Source: Lachnospira eligens
GTDB taxonomy: Bacteria; Bacillota; Clostridia; Lachnospirales; Lachnospiraceae
DNA: 64,000 bases
Direction of reading: 5' to 3'
NCBI RefSeq assembly: GCF_009680455.1
Contig: NZ_WKRD01000010.1
Span: 35,412 to 99,411 of the forward strand
Each line of letters opens with the position of its first letter. The stretch's first letter is position 1. Both the position numbers and the translations under genes were made by a program. Shown here one piece after another: positions 25,001 through 33,635 of this stretch. The notes beneath the pieces are model-generated. The model was not told the DNA's origin and did no database searches. It was given only the letters and a program-made list of their open reading frames with translations.

Positions 25001-25713
25001 ATGCAAGAACCGGAAAAAATATTGTGCAAGGATTTGGGAAAAGCTATATTCCTATATCGGGCGATAATTGGAATGGAATAGCGACAAGTTCAAAGACAAA
25101 TGACCATTCTGCAGTTGCGGTTATAGAAGATATAGAAAATGACAAATTATTTATGTATATTATTACAAAAGATGGTTGTAATGGGAGAGAAATTTCTTCT
25201 AATGAGGTTGTAGGAGAGAATGTTGCATATGATAATCACTGGATAAAAATGAGAGGATATATTCCAGAACAGGGCTATGCTTGGAAATTGATGAATGTAG
25301 ACACAGGACATACATATAGTATGCCTTATAATGAATTTAGTAGCTGGTATTATGGTAATGATAAGTACTATGCACTTTCATTAGAGGGTAGTTTATATAA
25401 CATTTGTTATGAAAATAGAATTATATCAACACAAAAGTATAAATTTGTTAATTTTACAAATGATAAAATTCTTATAGCTGGTGATTTAAATGGGGAATGT
25501 ATCTTTATGGATTATAGTCTTAATGAAAAATTAAGGGCAAAAGATGCAAGCGTATACTGGAATGGAAAAGCATTAGTGTATGATGGAATTGGTGTTTATT
25601 ATATTGATGAATTTTGTAAAAAAACCTCATCGTATTTATACAAAAATACCAGTATAGATTACATGTCAATAGGTGCTTTTAAAGCGGAAGGACAATGGTA
25701 TATTATTAAATAG
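22081..25713 (+). CDS. Large surface protein: internal sortase-like signal, SLH-like region, WG-like repeats
   Basis: A 1210-residue secreted protein. Order: signal peptide (1-28); small beta domain; SPQTGD (111-116), hydrophobic segment (118-138) and KKKRNK, together a sortase sorting signal in an internal position; a second hydrophobic stretch (147-167) ending NVHAE like another signal peptide; SLH-like repeats (about 208-290, with YITKGEFIH and EYISREYAAYI); a carboxypeptidase-regulatory-like beta domain (about 734-815); and WG-like repeats (about 835-870, GVIDANENLIIPI). The C-terminal half has no catalytic motif. Start at 22081 follows GAGGAG. It looks like a fusion of two surface proteins. 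Confidence 0.75.
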   Translation: MNKIKKIIYAAVIFIIVSVMQLNNVNATEMVNSKEVDISVETDKENYSREDINAKFTIKNNGKDDININHIEYSEFADYKGQLQYDECEIIEAGQEKSYELKYVYNGSRVSPQTGDSHHIIIWLVIITVVILMAIYFTIDKKKRNKFISLLISILLFLSALFGLFIDNVHAEVINNKISSISKEITVDGLKENLDIEISYNTISNSDYITKGEFIHNLLDHLDVERLELNDSTYEFHFSDTYNSTYGLDAEYAWSYGLLPDDEKIFKENEYISREYAAYIVYHIMGFEGDYIIDYNDSELVNYRNEVALVAAQEFIPLINGAFLPDKYISSSDYQTIVKRIDWFNDALNEVTDEANISYKSEVIEIATDNYSISEENDEKCVIIDKDNQTNNLKMGDLFVLSAKDGYSYVLAGKVLDSYEYNGKIKLVYCEPEYEEIVQDIKISKEIQIDTDSLVLEEGVSLDCDNDEESDISLLKIQTPNKPGKLSLKIGTEYVNAKIEADIPTYIVNWNINEASMIMNYSGQVSGNIEYNTKLDNSNEKYDKMYKLGKVWSIPINGLFKVEVDLYLYVSISGKTSVVWSYSGSSGVQYKNGTFRIIKQFRLDNLKQPVSQGNANAKMGPSIVSKLKTTIGNENLIQMNANVGGTMNLKKEIHRDINPALECGDFSLYAYLEFGIDKECRLAKLLKFGGGFLNINLNLNWVVYNENNSPLKWKLHIENNKVVPACTYGYGTIYGKVVDDWNNPVCNAVVNVVNVDTGEVVLNGVTSTSNTGEIKKGDFLFKNVRIGNYKVEISTNDYEIVSKYISVFKNKTSDCGIIKLNRVKYDDYDIVKLNGHYDVVKMISEGKYLVVKDGLCGVIDANENLIIPIIYNADNSKEVAVDEILLVKDNVGYVYNSNTLNLICRYLIEETIEDSSAYKYEKITESSEYVNYPDNIIKREYWQGMIIETVECGWSMSSNGSSGVWNSVYVKFINARTGKNIVQGFGKSYIPISGDNWNGIATSSKTNDHSAVAVIEDIENDKLFMYIITKDGCNGREISSNEVVGENVAYDNHWIKMRGYIPEQGYAWKLMNVDTGHTYSMPYNEFSSWYYGNDKYYALSLEGSLYNICYENRIISTQKYKFVNFTNDKILIAGDLNGECIFMDYSLNEKLRAKDASVYWNGKALVYDGIGVYYIDEFCKKTSSYLYKNTSIDYMSIGAFKAEGQWYIIK

Positions 25714-25757
25714 TATATATTAATTTAAATGTATAACAGGTGGATATCCTCTTATCA

Positions 25758-25776
25758 TAATATAGATATACATAAA
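25758..25776 (+). repeat. Second copy of a 19-bp sequence flanking the accessory block
   Basis: Identical to 16364-16382 and, like that copy, immediately followed by a hairpin that includes GAGC-R-TGTTAC. The two copies bracket the 9.4-kb block of signalling and surface genes. Confidence 0.7.
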
Positions 25777-25777
25777 G

Positions 25778-25825
25778 AGCATGAGCATGTTACATGAAAT
25801 TGTGTAACATGCTCATGCTTATTTT
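25778..25825. terminator. Bidirectional terminator between the surface protein and mgtE
   Basis: Perfect 16-bp stem AGCATGAGCATGTTAC (25778-25793) with its complement (25804-25819), T-rich on one side and A-rich on the other, between convergent genes. Confidence 0.8.
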
Positions 25826-25845
25826 GTGCCGGTATCAATATATCC

Positions 25846-27237
25846 TCACACATGAAATATCTCAACAAGAAATATCATTGCGAGTCCATAGTAAGTAACA
25901 ACTGCGACTAGGTCATTTACGGTTGTGATAAGCGGGCCTGACGCAACAGCCGGGTCAATGTGAATCTTGTGGAAGAACATAGGAATAATTGTTCCAACAA
26001 GGCTTGATACAACCATAGCAACAATAAGAGATAATCCGACGCAGCCAGATATTAAAAATGCTGATATCCACGCATATTTCTTGAATATATGAATATAGAC
26101 ACCTAAGAATACAAGTGCCATGATTCCAAGACTTGCACCATTAATGAAACCAATCTTCATCTCTTTGAAAAGAAGAGATAACTTCTTCTTGGCACTTAAA
26201 GTCTCATCCATAAGTACACGGATAGTTACAGCAAGTGATTGTGTTCCGACATTACCAGCCATGTCAAGAACAAGGGACTGGAAGCATATTACAATCGGAA
26301 GGACAGCAACTACTGATTCAAATATTCCTACAACTGATGAGACTGCCATTCCAAGAAACAGCAGTATAATAAGCCAAGGCAGACGTTTCTTGATACTTAC
26401 AAGAGTTGGCTCGCTTAAATCATCTTCAGAAGTAAGACCGGCAAGTTTTGCATAGTCATCACCCATTGCATCGTCAACGAGTTCAACGATATCTGTTGCA
26501 GTAAGGATACCGCATATCTTTCCATCTTCAGTAAGTACAGGAATGGAATCCTCTTCGTAATCTGCAATCTTATCAATACATTCATTGATATTTTCATGCT
26601 CATATACATAAGGGTATGAACTGCTTATTATGTCGGCAAGGTTATCATTCTGTCTTGCTATAATTAAATCCTTTAAGTCAATTGCACCGGCAAATTTGTC
26701 AGCACTATTAACTACATATATAGTTGATATATTATCATGCTCACCAGCTTGCTTGACAAGGGCGCTCATGGCTTCTCTTATAGTAAGATTATCCGGTATG
26801 CATATGAAATTATTAGTCATACAGCTACCAATCTCATCGTCCTCATAAGAAAGAAGCTTCTGGACATCTTCCTTTGCATCAGCGTCTAAGTGTTCAACAA
26901 TTTCATTCTTCTTAGTTTCTGACAAATCGTCAAGTACATCAACCGCATCGTCAGAATCCATGTAAGAGACAACCCTTGCTGCTTTCTCTAAAGATAATTC
27001 TTCAAGATAATCTTTGGCATCATCAAGATAAGAGAAAATCTCAGCAATCATATGTTCATCAAGAACGTTATATATATGCTGTCTTTCAGCAGGTGTAAGA
27101 AGAGTGATTGCTTCAGCAATATCCTTCTCATGATATTTAGAAAGTGTCTTAACTAATTTCTGTGAATTCTTAGATGACTTAAAAATCCTGCCAAGTTCTT
27201 TTACATAATCTTTCTTTGGAAATAATACTTTGTTCAT
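25846..27237 (-). CDS. mgtE: Magnesium transporter MgtE
   Basis: A 463-residue MgtE. The N domain of repeated helices (LSKYHEKDIAEAITLLTPAE onward) is followed by two CBS domains (about 140-255) that sense cytoplasmic Mg2+, a connecting helix, and five membrane segments with the conserved pore regions GNVGTQSLAV and PLITTVNDLVAV. It is a Mg2+-gated Mg2+ channel of the plasma membrane. The start at 27237 has GAAGGAGG upstream. The leader holds a small reading frame and a terminator-like hairpin that suggest regulation by attenuation. Confidence 0.95.
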   Translation of the reverse strand: MNKVLFPKKDYVKELGRIFKSSKNSQKLVKTLSKYHEKDIAEAITLLTPAERQHIYNVLDEHMIAEIFSYLDDAKDYLEELSLEKAARVVSYMDSDDAVDVLDDLSETKKNEIVEHLDADAKEDVQKLLSYEDDEIGSCMTNNFICIPDNLTIREAMSALVKQAGEHDNISTIYVVNSADKFAGAIDLKDLIIARQNDNLADIISSSYPYVYEHENINECIDKIADYEEDSIPVLTEDGKICGILTATDIVELVDDAMGDDYAKLAGLTSEDDLSEPTLVSIKKRLPWLIILLFLGMAVSSVVGIFESVVAVLPIVICFQSLVLDMAGNVGTQSLAVTIRVLMDETLSAKKKLSLLFKEMKIGFINGASLGIMALVFLGVYIHIFKKYAWISAFLISGCVGLSLIVAMVVSSLVGTIIPMFFHKIHIDPAVASGPLITTVNDLVAVVTYYGLAMIFLVEIFHV

Positions 27238-27266
27238 TGTGACCTCCTTCTTGCCTGAATTGGGCA

Positions 27267-27377
27267 TAAAAATACATCGCTACAGATGATTGTGATAGTA
27301 AGGATCCTCTGATGCGATGTATAAAAGGCACAATTTATTAGAATGTGGTTATGAGATTCTCACAGACAGCCACATTC
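27267..27377 (-). promoter_or_regulatory. mgtE leader hairpins: candidate attenuator
   Basis: Reading the minus strand, hairpin one pairs GAATGTGG and CCACATTC (27341-27377) and overlaps the end of the leader reading frame. Hairpin two pairs ATACATCGC and GCGATGTAT (27272-27322) and is followed by five U, a terminator shape, 30 bases before the mgtE start. Translation of the leader would interfere with hairpin one. No M-box riboswitch consensus was recognised. Confidence 0.55.
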
Positions 27378-27441
27378 CGAGCTTACACTTATAGTATACA
27401 CCGCAGTTCTTACTTCGTCCTATACGATCGCAACTATCCAT
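27349..27441 (-). CDS. Leader peptide upstream of mgtE
   Basis: A 30-codon frame, MDSCDRIGRSKNCGVYYKC followed by 11 more residues, preceded by a near-perfect GGAGGTG ribosome site seven bases from the ATG. This is the best ribosome site in the leader and argues that it is translated. By analogy with Mg2+-responsive leader peptides, ribosome progress could decide whether the downstream terminator forms. The peptide itself shows no membrane segment and resembles no known family. Confidence 0.55.
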   Translation of the reverse strand: MDSCDRIGRSKNCGVYYKCKLGMWLSVRIS

Positions 27442-27559
27442 GAAAATCCACCTCCGTTCATAATCAGAAATTTTTACGGGCTGATTGTATCATAATATTT
27501 TTTAAAAAACAACAAAAATGTGTTACAATATTTTAAATATTATTCAGGCAGGTAAGAGT

Positions 27560-28459
27560 ATGACATTACAGCAGTTAAGATACATCGTTATGGTTGCAGA
27601 GACAGGCACGATTACTGAGGCGGCAGGAAAATTATATATTTCACAGCCAAGCCTTACCAATGCAATTCATGAACTTGAAAAAGAGATGAATATTACGATA
27701 TTCAACAGAACTAATAAGGGAATAAGCGTGTCGAAGGAAGGAGAAGATTTTCTTTCATATGCAAGGCAGATACTTGAACAGGCAGCCATACTTGAGGACA
27801 GATATAAGGGTGGTAATGGTGGCAGGAAGCAGTACTGCGTATCGACACAGCATTATTCATTTGCAGTCAACGCATTTGTTGACCTTATAAAGCAGTTCGG
27901 GCAGGATGAGTATGATTTCAGCTTAAGAGAAACGCAGACTTATGAGATTATCGAGGATGTTGCAAGGTTAAGAAGTGAGATTGGAATACTGTTCATTAAT
28001 GATTTTAATGAGGCTGTTATTAGAAAGATTTTAAAGTCATATGAACTTGAATTTCATGAGCTTTTTACAGCAAGACCACATGTATTCATAAGCAGAAAAC
28101 ATCCACTTGCAGAGTGCAGTGTCATTCATAATGAGCAGTTAGAAGAATATCCTTATCTGTCATTTGAGCAGGGCGAACATAATTCATTCTATTTCTCAGA
28201 GGAGATATTCTCAGAGACAGCAAGAAAGAAGAATATAAGAGTCCGTGACAGGGCAACGCTTTTTAACCTGCTTATCGGACTTAACGGTTACACAGTGAGC
28301 AGTGGTATTCTTGACAAGAAGCTCAACGGAAAAGACATTATAGCAGTGCCACTTGCTGATGAATCAGATATGCATATTGGTTACATAACTCACAGAAAAG
28401 GGATGCTTAGCAGGCTTGGAAGTACATATCTTGAGGCTATAAGGAAGTATCTTAAGTAG
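27560..28459 (+). CDS. LysR-type transcriptional regulator
   Basis: A 299-residue LysR regulator: N-terminal winged helix (MTLQQLRYIVMVAETGTITE, recognition helix SQPSLTNAIHELEKE) and a periplasmic-binding-fold effector domain. The ATG at 27560 fits the family N-terminus; an upstream one at 27518 adds 14 residues. It precedes metE on the same strand, separated by a terminator, so a MetR-like control of methionine synthesis is possible. CysB-like or other ligands cannot be excluded. Confidence 0.85.
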   Translation: MTLQQLRYIVMVAETGTITEAAGKLYISQPSLTNAIHELEKEMNITIFNRTNKGISVSKEGEDFLSYARQILEQAAILEDRYKGGNGGRKQYCVSTQHYSFAVNAFVDLIKQFGQDEYDFSLRETQTYEIIEDVARLRSEIGILFINDFNEAVIRKILKSYELEFHELFTARPHVFISRKHPLAECSVIHNEQLEEYPYLSFEQGEHNSFYFSEEIFSETARKKNIRVRDRATLFNLLIGLNGYTVSSGILDKKLNGKDIIAVPLADESDMHIGYITHRKGMLSRLGSTYLEAIRKYLK

Positions 28460-28479
28460 TCATTGCATATATGTAAAAT

Positions 28480-28520
28480 GAGTTAGCCATAGTTTTAAAC
28501 TATGACTAACTCGTTTTTTT
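28480..28520 (+). terminator. Rho-independent terminator after the LysR gene
   Basis: Stem GAGTTAGCCATAGTTT (28480-28495) with AAACTATGACTAACTC (28497-28512), one mismatch, then seven T. Confidence 0.9.
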
Positions 28521-28588
28521 ATGTATTATACAAATGCTTTTTTGGAATTTATAATGACAACATCAAATAATAGATGAGGAGAGCAGGT

Positions 28589-30859
28589 ATGAAGACAGCA
28601 GTAGCAGGTTATCCAAGGATAGGAACATTAAGAGAGTTAAAGTTTGCATTAGAAAAATATTTCAGAAAAGAAATAAGTGCAGATGAACTGACACAGACAG
28701 CAAAGGAGTTACGAAAGACACATTGGCTTATACAGAAAGAGGCAGGAATTGATTATATCACAAGCAATGATTTTTCATATTATGATATAGTGCTTGATAC
28801 AGCATTTTTACTGAATATAATTCCTGAAAGATACAAGGAACTTGAGGTTTCAGAGCTTGATAAATATCTTGCAATGGCAAGGGGCTATCAGGGAGAGAAC
28901 GGTGATGTAAAAGCCCTTGCAATGAAGAAATGGTTTAATACTAATTACCACTATATTGTTCCAGAGGTTGAGGACAGCACGCAGATAAGACTTACAGGTA
29001 ATAAGCTGTGGGCAGAATATGCAGAGGCAAAAGAACTTGGAATTGAGACAAAACCGGTAATCACAGGTGTGTATACATTATTTAAGCTGTGCAGATTTAC
29101 AGGCAAGAAGAGGGCAGATGATTTTATCAATGCATTTATTGAAGCATATAAAGATGTTTATAGCAAATGTGAAGCTGTAGGAATCCAGTGGCTTCAGTTT
29201 GATGAGCCTGCACTTGTACAGGACATGACAGAAGAAGACAGAGAACTGTTTGTCAAAATGTATAGTGATATTTTAGGTAAGAAGAAATCATGCAAAGTAT
29301 TGCTTCAGACATATTTCGGAGACGTGAGGGATGTGTATGAAGATATTGTTAAGCTGTCGTTTGACGGAATCGGACTTGATTTTATTGAGGGAAAGAAGAC
29401 AGCAGAACTCATTGAAAAATATGGATTTCCAAAGGACACGGTATTATTCGCTGGACTTGTAAATGGAAAGAATATCTGGAAGAACCATTATGAAAAGACT
29501 TTAAATGTGCTTAAAAAGCTTGAAGATAAGGGGATACAGACAGTTTTGTCAACATCATGCTCGCTGCAGCATGTTCCATATACATTAAAGCATGAGAATA
29601 AACTTTTGGATGAGTATCTGAATTACTTCGCATTTGCAGAAGAAAAGCTTGTGGAATTAAAGGAATTAAGCGGGCTTGCCGAGTGTGGAAATATTGAAGA
29701 AGATGAAAGATTCAAGACAAACAGACAGCTATTTGCAGGTACAAGAAAATGTGATAATGAAGCTGTCAAGAAAAGACTTGAGGAAGTTACAGAGGCAGAT
29801 TACAGAAGGCTTCCTGCAAGAAGTGAGAGACAGCAGCTTCAGAAGAAAGAATTTGCATTACCGAAGCTGCCTACAACTACAATCGGTTCATTTCCACAGA
29901 CAAAGGATGTTAAAGCTAACCGCTCAGCATTCCGTAAGGGTGAAATCAGTGAAGAACAGTATGTTGAATTTAATAAGAAGAAAATTGAAGAATGTGTCAG
30001 ATGGCAGGAAAAAATCGGACTTGATGTACTTGTTCATGGAGAATATGAAAGAAATGACATGGTTGAATATTTCGGTGAAGCGTTGGGAGGTTTTCTGTTC
30101 ACAGAGAAAGCATGGGTTCAGTCATATGGAACAAGATGTGTTAAACCACCTGTTATATGGGGAGATGTTTACCGCAAGAAGCCGATAACAGTTGAGTGGT
30201 CTGTGTATGCACAGTCACTTACAGATAAGATAATGAAAGGAATGCTTACAGGTCCGGTAACAATTCTTAACTGGTCATTCCCAAGAGAAGATATTACAAT
30301 CAAGGAATCAATTTCGCAGATTGCACTTGCAATAAGAGATGAGGTGCTTGACCTTGAAGCAAATGGAATTAAGATTATTCAGATTGATGAGGCAGCCTTA
30401 AGAGAAAAGCTTCCATTAAGAAAATCTGACTGGAATACAGAATATCTTGATTTTGCAATACCAGCATTCAGACTTACTGCAAGCGGCGTAAAACCTGAAA
30501 CACAGATACATACTCATATGTGTTACAGTGAATTTACAGATATAATCCCAGCAATAGACGATATGGACGCTGATGTTATCACATTTGAAGCATCACGCTC
30601 AGACCTTCAGATTCTTGATTCATTAAGAGAAAACAACTTTGAAACAGAGGTAGGACCTGGAGTATACGATATTCACTCTCCAAGAATACCATCGGTTGAA
30701 GAGATTACCCGTGCAATAAAGATAATGCTAACAAAGATAGACAAAGACAAGTTGTGGGTAAATCCAGACTGTGGACTTAAGACAAGAGGTGTGCCAGAGA
30801 CAGAAGCAAGCCTTAAGAATATGGTTAAGGCAGCTGAGATTATCAGGGCTGAGTTGTAG
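28589..30859 (+). CDS. metE: Cobalamin-independent methionine synthase MetE
   Basis: A 756-residue MetE, normal length for the family, with two beta-barrel halves. N-terminal [19 protein letters not shown] binds folate; the C-terminal half has TTIGSFPQT and zinc ligands in HTHMCYSEF, a Glu, and NPDCGLKTR. It transfers a methyl group from methyl-tetrahydrofolate-glutamate to homocysteine, the product expected from the sulfur operon at 2957-7362. GAGGAGAG precedes the ATG at 28589. A weak promoter with TATAAT at 28550-28555 and a dyad TTATA..TATAA around it may be the LysR-regulator site. Confidence 0.95.
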   Translation: MKTAVAGYPRIGTLRELKFALEKYFRKEISADELTQTAKELRKTHWLIQKEAGIDYITSNDFSYYDIVLDTAFLLNIIPERYKELEVSELDKYLAMARGYQGENGDVKALAMKKWFNTNYHYIVPEVEDSTQIRLTGNKLWAEYAEAKELGIETKPVITGVYTLFKLCRFTGKKRADDFINAFIEAYKDVYSKCEAVGIQWLQFDEPALVQDMTEEDRELFVKMYSDILGKKKSCKVLLQTYFGDVRDVYEDIVKLSFDGIGLDFIEGKKTAELIEKYGFPKDTVLFAGLVNGKNIWKNHYEKTLNVLKKLEDKGIQTVLSTSCSLQHVPYTLKHENKLLDEYLNYFAFAEEKLVELKELSGLAECGNIEEDERFKTNRQLFAGTRKCDNEAVKKRLEEVTEADYRRLPARSERQQLQKKEFALPKLPTTTIGSFPQTKDVKANRSAFRKGEISEEQYVEFNKKKIEECVRWQEKIGLDVLVHGEYERNDMVEYFGEALGGFLFTEKAWVQSYGTRCVKPPVIWGDVYRKKPITVEWSVYAQSLTDKIMKGMLTGPVTILNWSFPREDITIKESISQIALAIRDEVLDLEANGIKIIQIDEAALREKLPLRKSDWNTEYLDFAIPAFRLTASGVKPETQIHTHMCYSEFTDIIPAIDDMDADVITFEASRSDLQILDSLRENNFETEVGPGVYDIHSPRIPSVEEITRAIKIMLTKIDKDKLWVNPDCGLKTRGVPETEASLKNMVKAAEIIRAEL

Positions 30860-30966
30860 TGTAGGCATTTGTGTGGCTGGAGATGGTTTATTGTGAGGCG
30901 GCGTGGTGGATTGGATGTTGAAGCTCAGAAAAACACGCAAAAAGTCCAATGAACAAAAAACGCAAC

Positions 30967-30997
30967 AAAAAGGGCGATGTCAAAACTGACATCGCCC
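30967..30997 (-). terminator. Terminator for the SDR-cupin operon
   Basis: Perfect 11-bp stem GGGCGATGTCA/TGACATCGCCC (30972-30997) with a U-run on the minus-strand transcript (30967-30971). The gap from 30860 holds nothing else recognisable. Confidence 0.9.
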
Positions 30998-31028
30998 TGA
31001 ATTATATACAGTTTCCAACCAAAGAACC

Positions 31029-31895
31029 CTACACTCCGCTATAAGCACTATATCCGCCGTCAACAGGTAACACTATACCATTGACAAAGCTGGCTGTTTC
31101 ATCGCTTGCAAGAAAGAGTGCAGCACCAATAAGCTCTTCAGGATTGCCAAAGCGTCCCATAGGTGTTCCGGCAATAATCTTTCTGGCACGGTCTGTATAT
31201 GTTCCGTCTGCATTGAATAAGAGATCATGATTCTGTTCGGCAGCGTAGAATCCCGGAGCAATTGCATTGCATCGGATGCCACTTTCGCCAAAATGTACAG
31301 CAAGCCACTGTGTAAGATTAAGAATAGCACTCTTGGCATTGCCATAAGCCATAACCTTAGTAAGAGGAAGAATAGAAGTTACAGAAGCAATATTGATAAT
31401 ACTGCCACTTCTCTTTTCAACCATATCCTTAGTAAATACCTGAATAGGAAGAAGAGTTCCCATGTAATTAAGATCCATAACATCACGGATTCTGTCTTCA
31501 TCAAGATTCCAGAAAGAATAGTCAGAATCTTCTTTTTCTTTCTTTAACATCTCGATGGAAGTAATTGCACCAGGCTGGTTGCCGCCTGCACCATTAATGA
31601 GAATATCACAGTTACCGAGATCATTCTTAATAGTTTCATAAGCAGCTGAAAGCTCATCTTTATTAATTACATTGCAGCTGTAGCCTTTAACAATAACATT
31701 TTTGTTATATTCATCCAGAGCATCTTTAGTAAGCTTCTCAGAAACAGAAGCAAGCTTTTCTTTGTTACGTCCGATTATTGCAACCTTAGCACCGCATACG
31801 GCAAGTCCATATGCCATGGCTGAGCAGAGAGTTCCGCTTCCTCCGGTTACAACAGCAGTTTTACCTGAAAGATTAATATTAAATGGTACCTTCAT
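31029..31895 (-). CDS. SDR oxidoreductase, UxuB-like D-mannonate oxidoreductase
   Basis: A 288-residue short-chain dehydrogenase: cofactor loop TGGSGTL (about 17-23), NGAGGNQPG, and catalytic Ser with Tyr-x3-Lys in YGNAK. The segment APGFYAAEQNHDLLFN followed later by TPMGRFGNPEEL resembles the SDR-type fructuronate reductases (YjmF/UxuB) that convert fructuronate or tagaturonate-derived sugars in hexuronate catabolism. KduD is a weaker alternative. It follows a KdgF-like cupin with a one-base gap, and a GH105 hydrolase lies nearby, so pectin use is the likely context. Confidence 0.75.
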   Translation of the reverse strand: MKVPFNINLSGKTAVVTGGSGTLCSAMAYGLAVCGAKVAIIGRNKEKLASVSEKLTKDALDEYNKNVIVKGYSCNVINKDELSAAYETIKNDLGNCDILINGAGGNQPGAITSIEMLKKEKEDSDYSFWNLDEDRIRDVMDLNYMGTLLPIQVFTKDMVEKRSGSIINIASVTSILPLTKVMAYGNAKSAILNLTQWLAVHFGESGIRCNAIAPGFYAAEQNHDLLFNADGTYTDRARKIIAGTPMGRFGNPEELIGAALFLASDETASFVNGIVLPVDGGYSAYSGV

Positions 31896-31896
31896 T

Positions 31897-32220
31897 TTAC
31901 TTAAGAAAATCCTCTCTCATAGGATTGAATACATCACAGAGGATTCCTTCTTCAAGACATGTAACACCATGGGTTACGCCAGAAGGCATGTATACGCTGT
32001 CGCCCTGATTAACGATTTTAGTTTCATCACCGATAGTGAATTCAAAGCTTCCCTTAGCAACATAAGTAATCTGCAGATGCTTGTGGCTATGGAAATTGCC
32101 CTTAGAACCTTTTTCAAAATGAATCTCGCACATCATAAGGTCATCAGAGTAGCATAATATTTTTCTTGTAACACCAGGTTCGCAGTTAGTAGCTGTAACA
32201 TCTTTGTTAAATGTAAACAT
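31897..32220 (-). CDS. Cupin protein, KdgF-like
   Basis: A 107-residue single-cupin protein with metal ligands in NFHSHKHLQITYV and a later His in PSGVTHGV. Length and motif spacing fit KdgF, which helps convert unsaturated uronates released from pectin or alginate into linear keturonates. It is the first gene of a two-gene operon with the UxuB-like enzyme. GAGGT lies upstream of the ATG. Other cupins are similar at this level, so the substrate is inferred from context. Confidence 0.7.
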   Translation of the reverse strand: MFTFNKDVTATNCEPGVTRKILCYSDDLMMCEIHFEKGSKGNFHSHKHLQITYVAKGSFEFTIGDETKIVNQGDSVYMPSGVTHGVTCLEEGILCDVFNPMREDFLK

Positions 32221-32368
32221 ATATAATACCTCGTTTCTATATTATTGATTGTTTGTATGTATATATTAAACTTTTATATCAAAAAAAACTAGCATAATTA
32301 TCAAACTATGTTATATTAAATACAGATATATTGTTTAAACATTTTACATGAAGGGGGTGCACATTAAG

Positions 32369-32833
32369 ATGATTATTAACGGCGTTAATGATATGAATAG
32401 AAATCTGTCTGTTAATGTAGCAGGTGTTGATACACAGGATATAAGCTCTGCAAGACTTAAAGCAATGAAGCGTTCCGGACAGGTGGAATGTGAAACATGT
32501 GCGAACAGGGAATATAAGGATGGTTCAGATGAAGTAAATGTTTCATTTAAGAGTGCAGCACATATTGACCCGTCAGCAGCGGCCACAAAGGTTATGGCAC
32601 ATGAACAGGAGCATGTTTCTAATGCGAACAGGAAGGCTGCCAGTAAAGATGGCGAAGTACTGAATGCGACAGTTACACTTAAAACGGCTGTTTGTCCAGA
32701 GTGCGGAAGGTCGTATGTGTCAGGTGGTGTCACCAATACAGCAATTAAATATCCTGCCACATCTTACGGACAGAACCAGAAATCAGCAGATTATCCTGAA
32801 TTTGCGGGTAAAAATGTGGATTATGCAGGATAA
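32369..32833 (+). CDS. Small HExxH putative metalloprotease (SprA-related type)
   Basis: A 154-residue protein with HEQEH at residues 78-82 within KVMAHEQEHVSNA, the pattern of the SprA-related putative metalloproteases, plus two Cys pairs, CETC (41-44) and CPEC. No signal peptide is seen. The ATG at 32369 follows AGGGGGTG at a normal distance; an earlier ATG at 32348 precedes that ribosome site. Substrate and role are unknown. Confidence 0.65.
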   Translation: MIINGVNDMNRNLSVNVAGVDTQDISSARLKAMKRSGQVECETCANREYKDGSDEVNVSFKSAAHIDPSAAATKVMAHEQEHVSNANRKAASKDGEVLNATVTLKTAVCPECGRSYVSGGVTNTAIKYPATSYGQNQKSADYPEFAGKNVDYAG

Positions 32834-32858
32834 TTGATGTATGAGCGTGGAATAAAGT

Positions 32859-33635
32859 ATGGAAAAAGTAACGGAGAATAGTAGTTTTATGTATACAATA
32901 TGGCTTGTGCTGGCACTTATATGCCTGGGATATTATATAGTGTGTGCAACATACGCAGGGGTAGGTTCATCATTTATATTTATATGGCTGCTGGGTGCTG
33001 TCTTTTTTGGATTAGTATTTGTAGTGAGAGTATTAGAAATCAAAGGAATAATTCATGTGGCAAAGGTCTTAAGAATATGTTTTATAGTGATAATGGCAAC
33101 TGGTGCGTCTCTTTTTATTTTTATAGAAGCACTGATAATTAAAGGAATGATGGCAAAGCCAAAGGATAACTGTGATTATATAATAGTACTTGGCTGCCAG
33201 ATAAGAGGTGACCACATAACAAGGTCACTTAAGAACCGGTTAGATGTTGCTGTTTCCTATGCAATAGATAACCCTGATACAACAATAATAGTATCAGGCG
33301 GCAGGGGAAAAGGTGAAAATACAACAGAAGCATTTGCAATGTATAATTATATGGTGTCTAAAGGAATAGATGGCTCGCGCATAATACAGGAAGATAAGTC
33401 AACAGATACATCAGAGAACATGAAGTATTCAGTACAATACATAGAGAATACAGATTCACTGGTTGGCATAGTAACCAACAACTTCCATATAGCAAGAAGC
33501 CGCCTTCTTGCCAGACATGCAGGATTAAACAATACCTGTGGAATGCCAGCAGAAAGCGACCATGTACTTTTCATAAACTATATGGTAAGAGAAGCAATTG
33601 GAATAGTAAAAGACTTTGTGTTCGGAAATTTTTAA
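32859..33635 (+). CDS. YdcF/DUF218 family membrane protein
   Basis: A 258-residue protein with three N-terminal membrane segments (about 10-95) and a DUF218 domain: YIIVLGCQIRGD, then SGGRGKGENTTEA and EDKSTDTSENMKYS. Relatives (YdcF, SanA, ElyC) are linked to cell envelope synthesis. The end overlaps the convergent patatin gene by four bases. Confidence 0.8.
   Translation: MEKVTENSSFMYTIWLVLALICLGYYIVCATYAGVGSSFIFIWLLGAVFFGLVFVVRVLEIKGIIHVAKVLRICFIVIMATGASLFIFIEALIIKGMMAKPKDNCDYIIVLGCQIRGDHITRSLKNRLDVAVSYAIDNPDTTIIVSGGRGKGENTTEAFAMYNYMVSKGIDGSRIIQEDKSTDTSENMKYSVQYIENTDSLVGIVTNNFHIARSRLLARHAGLNNTCGMPAESDHVLFINYMVREAIGIVKDFVFGNF

Noticed and set aside
25846..27237. Magnesium-sensing CBS region read as a separate gene
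   Set aside because: The CBS pair is in frame with the membrane domain and forms a normal MgtE.
27240..27480. M-box magnesium riboswitch upstream of mgtE
   Set aside because: The conserved M-box core segments could not be recognised on the minus strand; a leader-peptide attenuator fits better. A covariance-model scan would decide.
28513..28588. SAM riboswitch upstream of metE
   Set aside because: Only about 70 bases separate the terminator and the start, too short for an S-box and without its conserved core.
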